From Bryopsis sp. KO-2023 (lineage: Eukaryota > Chlorophyta > Ulvophyceae > Bryopsidales > Bryopsidaceae): DNA of 64,000 bases. Positions 56,073 through 63,884 of this stretch are shown piece by piece; the stretch's first letter is position 1, and each line of letters begins with the position of its first letter. A program made the position numbers and the translations under genes. The DNA is taken from contig BSYQ01000015.1 in NCBI GenBank assembly GCA_030272585.1, forward strand, positions 558,001 to 622,000, in the 5' to 3' direction. Under the pieces are notes generated by a model, which was not told the DNA's origin, searched no databases, and saw nothing but the letters and a program-made list of their open reading frames with translations.

Positions 56073-56643
56073 TGAAACGGATTTGTTTCCTGAGGCTGAA
56101 TACTTCCAGCCGCCACTTAACCCGTTCTTCACACACGTTGGGAGACGACCAGAAGTTCTGTAAGAAAGGTCTGAGACACGAGAGTATACAACTGAATCTT
56201 ATTTCAACAAGCTTGTTCTTTACAACGATCCCCAGCCTTTTATACTCTCAGCCCAGAGCTTCTAGAGAACTCCCAGCCCATCTCCTAACCTTACAAATAC
56301 TAGCTATCATCTAGCTCTCCTCAAAACGTCTCTATCATTTTTCAGCTCAGCCCTTCTAGCCAGAGCTCCGACTAACCCTTTATAACCCTTGATAACCTCT
56401 AGACTAAGGACCCAGACTGAAGCTCCTTCCAGTCTGACTCCCGACTCTCTACCCAAACTCTCAGCCATCTGAGATCTGACACTGAATATACTGAACCTGG
56501 TTCGAACTCTTTTCACTACGTTTCAGCCTCTCGTTGAGCATCACGTAACTACCCCATTCCAGTCAGTCCGCGACTACCTGGAACTCTCAGACTGTAACCT
56601 CTGTTTTCCGCCTAGATCTTCGCCTACTAAGTCAGCCGTTTCA
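56073..56643 (-). repeat. 5' LTR of chromovirus A
   Basis: 571 bp, identical by eye to 48409-48979; inverted ends TGAAACGG/CCGTTTCA. Confidence 0.94.
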
Positions 56644-56648
56644 GAAGG
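56644..56648. repeat. Target-site duplication GAAGG of chromovirus A (right copy)
   Basis: Matches GAAGG at 48404-48408. Removing A plus one copy rebuilds the LTR junction GGGAAGGTATAAAG exactly as in the intact right LTR of B. Confidence 0.92.
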
Positions 56649-56735
56649 TATAAAGTTCGACAGGGAAACTTGTAAACAAGAGACAGCGAACGTTTGTTCG
56701 CGTTGAGTTAGGTCTGCGCTCGAGTTTTTATTACA
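56649..56735 (+). repeat. Left LTR of element B, last 87 bases
   Basis: Begins with the TATAAAG box and ends TTATTACA; identical by eye to 62768-62854. Confidence 0.92.
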
Positions 56736-56747
56736 TGGTTTCGGAGC
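56736..56747 (+). promoter_or_regulatory. Primer-binding site of element B
   Basis: TGGTTTCGGAGC immediately after the left LTR, the same tRNA primer as chromovirus A. Confidence 0.75.
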
Positions 56748-58308
56748 TGTAATCGGTCTATTCAGTTGTTTAAAGTTCGCACGCTGGCTCGCTTAGGCGT
56801 TGAACTCGAAAAGCTCGACCTCGAACTATCCTTCAGCGATAGTTCGTTTGCAACCGCAAAAGGACAGCGAACCAGCGAGGACGCAGATACGCACTCTCAC
56901 GACTTGGCACAAGGACGTGCTACTTCAGACACGTCGAGTGTGACAGACCTCGGCAAGCAAGCTAAGTGGCGTAACACGCCTTGGTTTGAAACTGACGAAC
57001 ACCTTTTTTTTCCGGACATATCGCGTCCTAGGAAGGACCGCAGGCACGACATGGCTGACGTTGAAAAGATACAGAGAGTGACGAAATGGACAAGGGAGAC
57101 GGCAGACTGGCTCGTCCCGTATGCCGAGGTCACAGAGGAAGAGACCACGGAGAGAGCACGTGTCATTCTTAAGCACGTTGCGCCTACCACACATGAAGGA
57201 CGCGCAATCTACAAAATGATCACTAATGCGCTGAAGGCTACAGAGTGGTTTATTCAGGACCCAGACAATCCAGAGCGAAGGATTCGACTGACTGACGAGG
57301 AACGCATAGAGACTGCGTGCTGGGATTCTATCAAGGCGAATCTAAACAATCTCCTTCCAACGGAGAGTATTCTCAGTCCAGAACAAAGGATCTTGTCGTT
57401 GAAGAAAGAAAAAGGGGAGTCCTTGTTGGCGTTCACGAGCAGGTTCAAGACTGTCTGTGACGAATATCCCCATGTGGCTCCATCGAGAAAGCTGCAGTTG
57501 TTACTAAACAAACTGCCTACGGATGTTCGAAATACATTAGCAGGATATGATATCCTGCAGACGAGTCTCGACCAAGTCATCCAGGTTGTTCGCAGAAGAA
57601 CGGATTGGTTACTCGCTGGAAATTTGAGTGATAAAGGAGTCGAGGATGCTATGGAGATCGACGCTCTGGAGTTGAGTAAGGGAAGTGTTTCGGCTTTGGA
57701 AGGAACTTCGTCGCATGTGGATACGCTGAGACGCGTGCCTATTTCCACGCTCAAACACTATGTTGCTGATTTCGCGAAACGAGATAAACGCTTTCGTTCG
57801 TTTTTGACCTATCTCGTGAAAAGCCAAGGTACTGGAGAAGGAGGGGAAAAGGCACGCCCATTCACTCGTCAGCGTTCAAAAGGAGGTCGTGGTGACAAAC
57901 AGCCTGGGATATTTCACGTGGATACTGACGACGCCACGAAGGATGACAAAGTTGACGAGTATTTTGAGGACGATATTTTCGCTGAAGAAGATCCTATGGC
58001 AGAGGAAGGTGAAATAGTGAATGTCGCCATCGCTGACGAAATGGACAAGGCAGGCATCAATTTCGCAAGCTCGCTGTTATACTGCCCAGTGGTTTTGAAT
58101 GATCGCGTTACGATGAATGGACTCGTCGACACTGGTGCATCTATATCGATTATCTCCTCCCGCACCTTGAAGCGAGCTGGGTCTGAGTTGAAAGTTGACA
58201 TGGCGCGCTCAGCTATACGCTGTTTTAACCAAACCACGTTGCAGGCGAAAGGAGTTGCGGAGATGCACGTGACCCTGGGAAAGAAAACCATGTTGCATGA
58301 GTTCATGG

Positions 58309-58316
58309 TTTGTGAT
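58309..58316. repeat. 8-bp target-site duplication TTTGTGAT (left)
   Basis: Repeated at 59328-59335. Fits the hAT preference nTnnnnAn. Confidence 0.88.
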
Positions 58317-58649
58317 CATACTATGGATCCGATCACGATCTAATCGGTCGTGGATTGATCGGTCCGACCGATTAAATCGTGATCGGGTTTTTCCGATCAG
58401 ATCGATCGCCGATCAACTCGGTTTGGCCGATCATCGATGGAGATCGGCCGATCACCAATCTGATCGGCTGACCGATTTAATCGGCCGATCACGATCACAC
58501 CGTCCAACATCGGCCGATCAAGCGCCGACAGGGCGAGGCGCTTGATCGTGATCGTGATCGGGATCGGAGATGCCGATTAGATCGGATCATGGTCGGTCAA
58601 TTGATCGGTCCATCACAAATGCCGAGAAATCACCACCCGCAGGTGTTTC

Positions 58650-58727
58650 TGAGGTGCAAGGATTCGAACCTGGGACCTAACAGACTAGAGACAGACGCAT
58701 TAACGCTTGGACCACTCGGAGCCACGG
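58650..58727 (-). other. tRNA-like sequence, minus arm
   Basis: Perfect box B GGTTCGAATCC (58660-58670, minus strand) and box A-like TGGCTCCGAGTGG (58712-58724). The D arm is partly paired and four of five T-stem pairs form. The acceptor arms do not pair, so it is tRNA-derived rather than a functional tRNA. Confidence 0.6.
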
Positions 58728-58810
58728 TCACTAGGTCATCCGTGTCATTATATACCTCAGTTTGTCGGACTGACAGATCACGTATATAATGACACGGATG
58801 ACCTACAAAC

Positions 58811-58888
58811 CGTGGCTCCGAGTGGTCCAAGCGTTAGTGAGTATGCTTCTAATCCGTTAGGTACCCGGTTCGAATCCTTCCACCTCAG
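58811..58888 (+). other. tRNA-like sequence, plus arm
   Basis: Same box A (58813-58825) and box B (58867-58877) as the minus arm, facing away from it. The anticodon region has diverged (GTGAGTATGCTTCTAATCC versus ATGCGTCTGTCTCTAGTC), and only two T-stem pairs remain. Confidence 0.6.
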
Positions 58889-59903
58889 AAACACCTGCGG
58901 GTGGTGACTTGTTGGCATTTTCGCGAGACCGATCAATTCATCGATTAAATGATCAATACCGATCATGATCGGATGCAGGTCCGATCACGATCGGCCGATC
59001 ACGATCACACCGATCAAGGTCAGCCGATGAAGTGCCGACAGGTCGCGGCGCTTGATCGTGATCGGGATCGTGATCGGAACAACCGATCAGATCGGTGATC
59101 GGCGAACCGATCACGATCACGATCAACATGTGATCGGACGATCAAGAGCACGATCAACATTTGATCGGCCGATCACGATCACGATCACCGATCAGCCAAA
59201 AATGAAAAAAAAAAAAAAAAAAACCGATCATTGCTAAAATCGGTTCTAGGACGCAGTTATGATGTCGGATTACTGCTGTGACCTAATATTACCTTAGTTT
59301 TGGAAGATCGATCAGATCCATAGTATGTTTGTGATGAGGTTTCGCATGATCTGCTGGTGGGCAACGACTTATTGAAGCGATTTGAGTGCAGGATTAATCC
59401 AGCGAAAGGTTTAATTGAGATGAGTCGACAAACGGCAGTGCAGTGTTTGGCTGTTCGAGGCGAAAACACATATACCAAAGGCGTTGAGGCAAAGGAGGTT
59501 GCACCCACGACAGTTACGATCCAGGCTACAGAAAGAGGAGTGGTGGAACCAGTGCAGCGAGGCGAGAATGTTTTTATTCCAGTGGGTCGTTCTTTCGTGA
59601 TCGCATCTAAAGCCTCTCGCACTTTTATACTGCCTTTTCGCGCAGACCGCAGTATCCCTGTTTTCGACTCTGGACGCATGCCTATCGGCCTCCTCACCTC
59701 ATCGTCGCTATGGGAAGCGGGAAAACCTCTTAAGGTAACGGTTTTCAATGCTTCGAGCAGGGCAGTTCACGTTGGCAGTCGCACTGCTGTGGTTGGATTG
59801 TCGGTGGGTGATTTTCGATTTCAAATTCAATTAGCTCATCAGGACAGTAAACGCATTCGGTGCGTTTAATGGAGCAATAAATGATGGAAATAAAGACTCA
59901 GAA

Positions 59904-62627
59904 ATGGATGTGAAGAGTTTGTTATTATCACACATTCAAAAAAAATATGCTGAGCTCTTTTCACAGCCCATCGGGAAATTTAATAAGGAGACAGTTGAGG
60001 ACATGCCTTTTATTTCCTCGGATTCTTTTTCTAACTTTCGCCAAAGAGATTTAACTGGGCGTTTTTTTGAAGTAGTGAAACGTGAAGTGGCAGAATGGGT
60101 TAGCTTGGGGCTGGTAAAGAAGGTATCTTTTACACCTAAGGTGATGACTCCTTTAGTCGTCGTTCCTAAACCCCGCAGTCAAAAACTGCGGGTTTGTTTT
60201 GATTTCAGGATGCTTAATGCTAGCATTAAGCAAGTTTATTCGCCTCCACTGGATAGAGGGGCTATTTTGAAAAGAATGCAAAAAAAGAAAGTCTTTTCAC
60301 AGCTAGATATAGCCTCTGCCTTTATGTGCATTCCTATTTCTGATGGAATAGCCACATACTTTGGTTTTGAGTTTGGAGGTCAAAATTATGTGATGACAAG
60401 GCTAAAAGAGGGCTATCATAATAGCATGCATTACTATATGCGTGCTATGCACTTTACTTTGGCAAAAGTGCGAACCAAGCTACCGCCAGGAGTCGAACTG
60501 CATGCATATGTTGACGACCTGGCATTAGCCACTGACGATCTGGCGACGCATCGCGTCGCGCTGGACATTTTACTGGATGAACTCCATAAGGATGGCTGGA
60601 GTCTCCAACTCGAAAAGTGTGAGTTTTTTAGTTCTTCTATTTTTTTTCTTGGCGTGCATGTGAGTTCCACTGGTTTCAAAATGGATCCTCAAACGCTTAA
60701 TAAAATCGAGGATCTTCCTATTCCTCAAAACAAGTTTGATTTGCGCGGTTTCTTTGGGTTGATGAATGGGTTAGCGAGTTTTCATCCATTTTTGCATCGC
60801 ACAGTTGCGCCACTGAAGTGTTTTCGATCGGCTGATCCAGTGGCTTTTCAAACTGATGATTTTCGTTCTTTGTGGCAGTCGCTGGTTTCTTCGTTGACTA
60901 ATAAACTCTGGGGCTTAGATTTTTTTGACCACGCCTCTAAGGAGCCGATGAAAATTTTTCTAGACTCTTCCAGTGTTGGGCATGGGGCTGTTTTACTGCA
61001 GGGCGAACGAATCATTCAGTTTTGGAGTTCGATAAACTCTCGTTCGTGGTCCTCTAGCAATCATGCGGAATTAGATGGTTTTTGCAAAGCAGTGGCTGCT
61101 TTTCAGCCTTTTTTAGTCGACCGTCCTTTTTCGGTTTTCACCGATAATAAAGCTGTTCTTGGGATTTTTAATCCTGAGAATCATTCGCCGTTTGTATTAC
61201 GGCGCTTGGATGATATACAATCTTTGTGTATCTGTCCTTTTTCTGTGGAGCACATTGCTGGTGCGCACAATGTCCTGGCAGATGTGTTGTCGCGTTATGA
61301 GTATTTCGCAGGAACGCGTTCTGCCGCTTCTCATGATGCGGCTGCAGTGGATTTGACTTCGCCTTCTCCTATTCCTACGCCATGGCTGGCTTCGCTGTTG
61401 ACTGATGCGTATACCGGTCCTGTGTGGCGTTTGCTGACCACTAATGAGGTGGATGGATGGCTGTTGGATACTCGAGTGGAAGAGGTTCGCCCGCAATTTC
61501 GTATTCAGGAGGGTCGTTTGCTCAAATTGTCCAAAGTCGGCACCTGGCGTTTGATGATTCCTAAGCAATACGCCCCTGCTCTGTTAAAGAAAGCACATGA
61601 TGATCTGGGACATAGTAATCGTGCTTTAACTGAAGAACGACTCGCTGCTCGCTATGTTTGGGATGGAATGCATCGCGACATCAAGCAGTATGTCGACTCC
61701 TGTGAAGAGTGCCAGCGTTGTCTCAAAATCGCTCCCACAGCGGAATTGCGACCAATCAAAGAGATGGAGCCTTGGGGACTGGTGGGCTTAGATTTTATTG
61801 GCCCGTTACCCCAAAGTGGTGGCTGTCGGTATATTCTCGTGGCGATCGACTATGCCACGCGATGGCCAGAAGCTAAAGGAGTGGAGCTGGCGGACAGTAA
61901 GACGATCTGTGCATTTTTGGACACTCTTCGATTTCGTTTTGGAACGCCCAGGCGCATTATTACAGACAATGCGCCAGCATTTGTGAGTGAACAGGTCCAA
62001 GCCTATTTAGGTGACCATGGAATAGGGCGGCTGGAAATTTCAGCTTATTCGCCTAAAACAAATGGGTGTGTCGAGCGAATGAACCAGACGATTATGAATG
62101 CGCTGAAGAAAAGCTGCTTGGGACAAGGGCATGAGTGGGAGAATCATTTGGAACGTGTGCTTTACGGGATACGCACACAGCGCAATGCTACTACGCAGAT
62201 GACTCCTTTCGAAGTCATGTATGGGTTCAAGCCGCGGGACTGGATGGATGATGCAGTCACCCAGGAGATTTTGGAACAGCAAGAAAGTACTTCGACAGTT
62301 CTCAGGCTTTCGCGATTGGAAGACAATCGTATACTGGCGAATCAACAAATGACTAAAGCGCAGTCGAAAATGCGGTCGTATTATGATGCTACAAAACGCG
62401 GGTCGCAGAGAAAGGAGTTTCGATTGGGTATGGCTGTTTTACTTAAAAACGAACGAGGTCAAAAGAATAGCAAATTTGCAGGTCGCTGGAAAGGCCCATT
62501 TAAAATAGTCAGTGATTATGGGTCTGGGATTTTTTTATTGGCAACACCTAAAGGTGCACTGCTGAAAGGCTTAGTGCACCATGATCGATTGATTCGCTAT
62601 GAGAAAAGGGACGAAAAAGGAGTTTAG
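59904..62627 (+). CDS. Element B RT-RNase H-integrase polyprotein
   Basis: 907 aa from ATG 59904, 34 bases after the gag-pro stop; the pol frame (+1 relative to gag-pro) is open upstream across that stop, so +1 frameshifting or reinitiation could both serve. RT: PLVVVPKPRSQKLRVCFDFR, FSQLDIASAFMCIPI, YVDDLALATD. RNase H: KIFLDSSSVGHGAVLL, FTDNKAVLG, HNVLADVLSR. Integrase: HDDLGHSNRALTEERLAARY...CEECQ zinc site, GLDFIGPLPQ, ITDNAPAF, SPKTNGCVERMNQ (D-D-E). The C-terminal GRWKGPFKIVSDYGSGIFLL is the usual GPY/F module. No chromodomain. Confidence 0.93.
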   Translation: MDVKSLLLSHIQKKYAELFSQPIGKFNKETVEDMPFISSDSFSNFRQRDLTGRFFEVVKREVAEWVSLGLVKKVSFTPKVMTPLVVVPKPRSQKLRVCFDFRMLNASIKQVYSPPLDRGAILKRMQKKKVFSQLDIASAFMCIPISDGIATYFGFEFGGQNYVMTRLKEGYHNSMHYYMRAMHFTLAKVRTKLPPGVELHAYVDDLALATDDLATHRVALDILLDELHKDGWSLQLEKCEFFSSSIFFLGVHVSSTGFKMDPQTLNKIEDLPIPQNKFDLRGFFGLMNGLASFHPFLHRTVAPLKCFRSADPVAFQTDDFRSLWQSLVSSLTNKLWGLDFFDHASKEPMKIFLDSSSVGHGAVLLQGERIIQFWSSINSRSWSSSNHAELDGFCKAVAAFQPFLVDRPFSVFTDNKAVLGIFNPENHSPFVLRRLDDIQSLCICPFSVEHIAGAHNVLADVLSRYEYFAGTRSAASHDAAAVDLTSPSPIPTPWLASLLTDAYTGPVWRLLTTNEVDGWLLDTRVEEVRPQFRIQEGRLLKLSKVGTWRLMIPKQYAPALLKKAHDDLGHSNRALTEERLAARYVWDGMHRDIKQYVDSCEECQRCLKIAPTAELRPIKEMEPWGLVGLDFIGPLPQSGGCRYILVAIDYATRWPEAKGVELADSKTICAFLDTLRFRFGTPRRIITDNAPAFVSEQVQAYLGDHGIGRLEISAYSPKTNGCVERMNQTIMNALKKSCLGQGHEWENHLERVLYGIRTQRNATTQMTPFEVMYGFKPRDWMDDAVTQEILEQQESTSTVLRLSRLEDNRILANQQMTKAQSKMRSYYDATKRGSQRKEFRLGMAVLLKNERGQKNSKFAGRWKGPFKIVSDYGSGIFLLATPKGALLKGLVHHDRLIRYEKRDEKGV

Positions 62628-62629
62628 CA

Positions 62630-62640
62630 CAAAAGAAGCG
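62630..62640 (+). promoter_or_regulatory. Polypurine tract of element B
   Basis: Purine-rich CAAAAGAAGCG directly before the right LTR. Confidence 0.5.
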
Positions 62641-62854
62641 TGTGAGCGCCAAAGTGGTAGATGACTGAAATGAGGCAGTAGTGGACGAAAGGAAGTGGTG
62701 CTGTGTAACGTGGGGTAGTGCGATAGTGAGGGAATCTTGTGGACAGTTTCGATTAGTCGTGGGAAGGTATAAAGTTCGACAGGGAAACTTGTAAACAAGA
62801 GACAGCGAACGTTTGTTCGCGTTGAGTTAGGTCTGCGCTCGAGTTTTTATTACA
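62641..62854 (+). repeat. Right LTR of element B
   Basis: Intact 214-bp LTR, with TATAAAG in its second half; followed by the GGGT duplication copy (62855-62858). Confidence 0.94.
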
Positions 62855-63460
62855 GGGTAAAAGGTCAGGGGACCTCGTGACTCTCCGTGACACATGTGTC
62901 ACTGTGGTGGGCTTCTTATTTTTCTCGCGGGCAAATTCTACACAAGGGGCGGGGTGGACTGACATCTCGATTCAAGCTTCGCCCCCCCGACTGACGTTTT
63001 TGGAGAAGTGCTACAAGGGACATAATGCGTCGGAACCTCGTCGAACCCGACATGTACCATTGGACACATTGCCACAGGTGGCTGTTTTGATTCAACATTA
63101 TATCGAGTGTCGGAATGCAGTTTGGGAGCATCAGCCGCAGCCGTCGTTTTGGTTGTTACCGACGGATCGTGCAAGTATTTCGGCAAAGTGGGTGGCATCT
63201 CGGTTTGCCGCGGTGATTTCGGAGTTTGCTTCGCACCTTCCAGAGTTACAAGGACTACATGTGGGACACCATTCATTGCGACGGGGTGGAGCGACGTCGA
63301 TGTTTTCGATCGGCATTTCTGTGGAAGATATTTGCGTATGGGGTGGCTGGGTGCATAATTCGGATGCGTTGTGGGCGTATGTGACCCGCAATCATGTGGC
63401 TACTTCAGCGGATATGGAGTTATTTTCGTGGCGGCTTCGCCGCACGCTTGGTGATGTGGA

Positions 63461-63507
63461 TCAGACTGTCAGTGGGCGGGATAAAGTATCTGGATCAAGT
63501 TGAATGT
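63461..63507 (+). repeat. B1 repeat of YR element
   Basis: 47 bases from TCAGACTGTCAGTGGGCGGG to TTGAATGT, overlapping the recombinase 3' end and the start of A2. Confidence 0.88.
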
Positions 63508-63670
63508 TAAGTATCATTTGATACGAGTGGTTCAATTAGTCAGAAACGGTTGTGGTGGGAAGCTTTTGCTGTTTGATTTGCTGTTTAGTAACTGTGACCA
63601 TTGGGACAGTTGCTGGTCTTTTTGACAGTACTTTATCGTGACGGACCCACAGCTATTCGTTGTTTCTTTT
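63503..63670 (+). repeat. A2 repeat of YR element
   Basis: 168-base direct copy of A1 (44576-44743). Confidence 0.9.
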
Positions 63671-63837
63671 TGTCCCGCCCTGCCCTCCCTTTGGATGATG
63701 GAGTTATTGTTTTTTGATTATGTGCGCATCCGGGGATGTGCGTTTTTTGTTTACGGTATTTGTGTTCCTGGGCATGAACATTGGGGAGGTTTTTGTTTTG
63801 CGTGGAACGGATCATTTAATCAAGAAAAGGATGTTTG
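63671..63837 (+). other. A2-B2 spacer of YR element
   Basis: 167 bases between A2 and B2, where PAT/Ngaro ends usually hold little. One frame reads FLGMNIGEVFVLRGTDH, weakly like the Arg-I box region of a tyrosine recombinase; this may be chance. Confidence 0.35.
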
Positions 63838-63884
63838 TCAGACTGTCAGTGGGCGGGATAAAGTATCTGGATCAAGTTGAATGT
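63838..63884 (+). repeat. B2 repeat, right end of YR element
   Basis: Direct copy of B1; its end defines the right boundary. Confidence 0.88.

Larger units (their letters stand above)
48409..56643 (-). mobile_element. Ty3/Gypsy chromovirus A (polycistronic) on minus strand
   Basis: LTRs 48409-48979 and 56073-56643, 571 bp each and identical by eye, bounded TGAAACGG...CCGTTTCA; flanked by a 5-bp GAAGG duplication (48404-48408, 56644-56648). In its own orientation: 5' LTR, PBS, three small ORFs, gag, pol with chromodomain, a 3' ORF, polypurine tract, 3' LTR. Total 8235 bp. All ORFs are open, so it may be active. It is the youngest or joint youngest layer because it sits inside element B's LTR. 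Confidence 0.94.
58317..59327. mobile_element. Non-autonomous hAT-like TIR element of GATC palindromes with a tRNA-like inverted pair
   Basis: 1011 bp. Terminal inverted repeats CATACTATGGATCYGATC (17 of 18 matching) and an 8-bp duplication. The flanks (58330-58620 and 58920-59200) are dense short palindromes of GATCGGCCGATC and CGATCACGATC type. Two longer direct repeats (about 58485-58560 and 58985-59060, each containing AAGYGCCGACAGG...GGCGCTTGATCG) frame a ~300-bp core. The core is a large inverted repeat centred near 58770 whose arms are tRNA-like. A 20-base A run lies at about 59203-59222. No transposase ORF, so a MITE/foldback mobilised in trans (inference). Confidence 0.82.
57051..59869 (+). 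pseudogene. Element B Gag-protease, split by a TIR element
   Basis: 5' part 57051-58316 (first in-frame ATG; frame open upstream to 56766) and 3' part 59336-59869. Removing 58317-59335 rejoins one frame of about 600 codons. Gag region: WTRETADWLVPYAEVTEEET, ILSLKKEKGESLLAFTSRFK, LLLNKLPTDVRNTLAGYD. There is no CCHC knuckle, but a Gly/Arg/Lys-rich stretch (RQRSKGGRGDKQ). Protease: MNGLVDTGASISIISSRTL with the DTGA active site just before the break; the remaining strands (LLVGNDLLKRF) lie after it. Its stop is TAA at 59867-59869, in a TAATG context. As it stands the protease is cut. Confidence 0.85.
48282..62854 (+). mobile_element. Ty3/Gypsy LTR retrotransposon B, carrying two nested insertions
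   Basis: LTRs of 214 bp: left in two pieces (48282-48408 and 56649-56735), right 62641-62854, identical by eye. Begins TGTGAGCG, ends TTATTACA. Gag-protease and RT-RNaseH-integrase ORFs are on the + strand. Native length without inserts is about 5.3 kb. It inserted into the YR recombinase gene with a 4-bp GGGT duplication. It has no chromodomain. Confidence 0.92.
47793..63503 (+). pseudogene. YR retrotransposon tyrosine recombinase, split by element B
   Basis: 5' part 47793-48281 (163 codons), 3' part 62859-63503; joining them with one GGGT copy keeps one frame of about 377 codons. The start ATG (47793-47795) overlaps the RT stop as ATGA. The N-terminal core-binding part has WSRFRKYWTFCRDQGYFPVG and AEQYIFAVNTVHAWCGL. 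The catalytic part spans the break: an Arg region (RSGDLVTLRD) just after it, then HVGHHSLRRGGATS (H-x-x-R box) and ALWAYVTRN with the likely nucleophile Tyr. The first half as it stands reads into LTR sequence and stops at about 48305, so it is inactive now. Confidence 0.85.
44576..63884 (+). mobile_element. Tyrosine-recombinase retrotransposon (DIRS order, PAT/Ngaro-like split direct repeats), split by nested elements
   Basis: Gag-like ORF, RT-RNase H and tyrosine recombinase lie on the + strand between split direct repeats: A1 44576-44743, B1 63461-63507, A2 63503-63670, B2 63838-63884. A1 and A2 (168 bp) and B1 and B2 (47 bp) look identical by eye. Without the 14.6-kb insert the element is about 4.7 kb, a normal size. 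There is no integrase, protease or target-site duplication, as expected for recombinase-mediated insertion. Repeats are direct, so it is not a DIRS-1 type with inverted ends. Element B interrupts the recombinase gene. Confidence 0.88.

Noticed and set aside
58650-58888. Two functional tRNA genes
   Set aside because: Acceptor stems do not pair and T-stems are incomplete; only Pol III box similarity holds.
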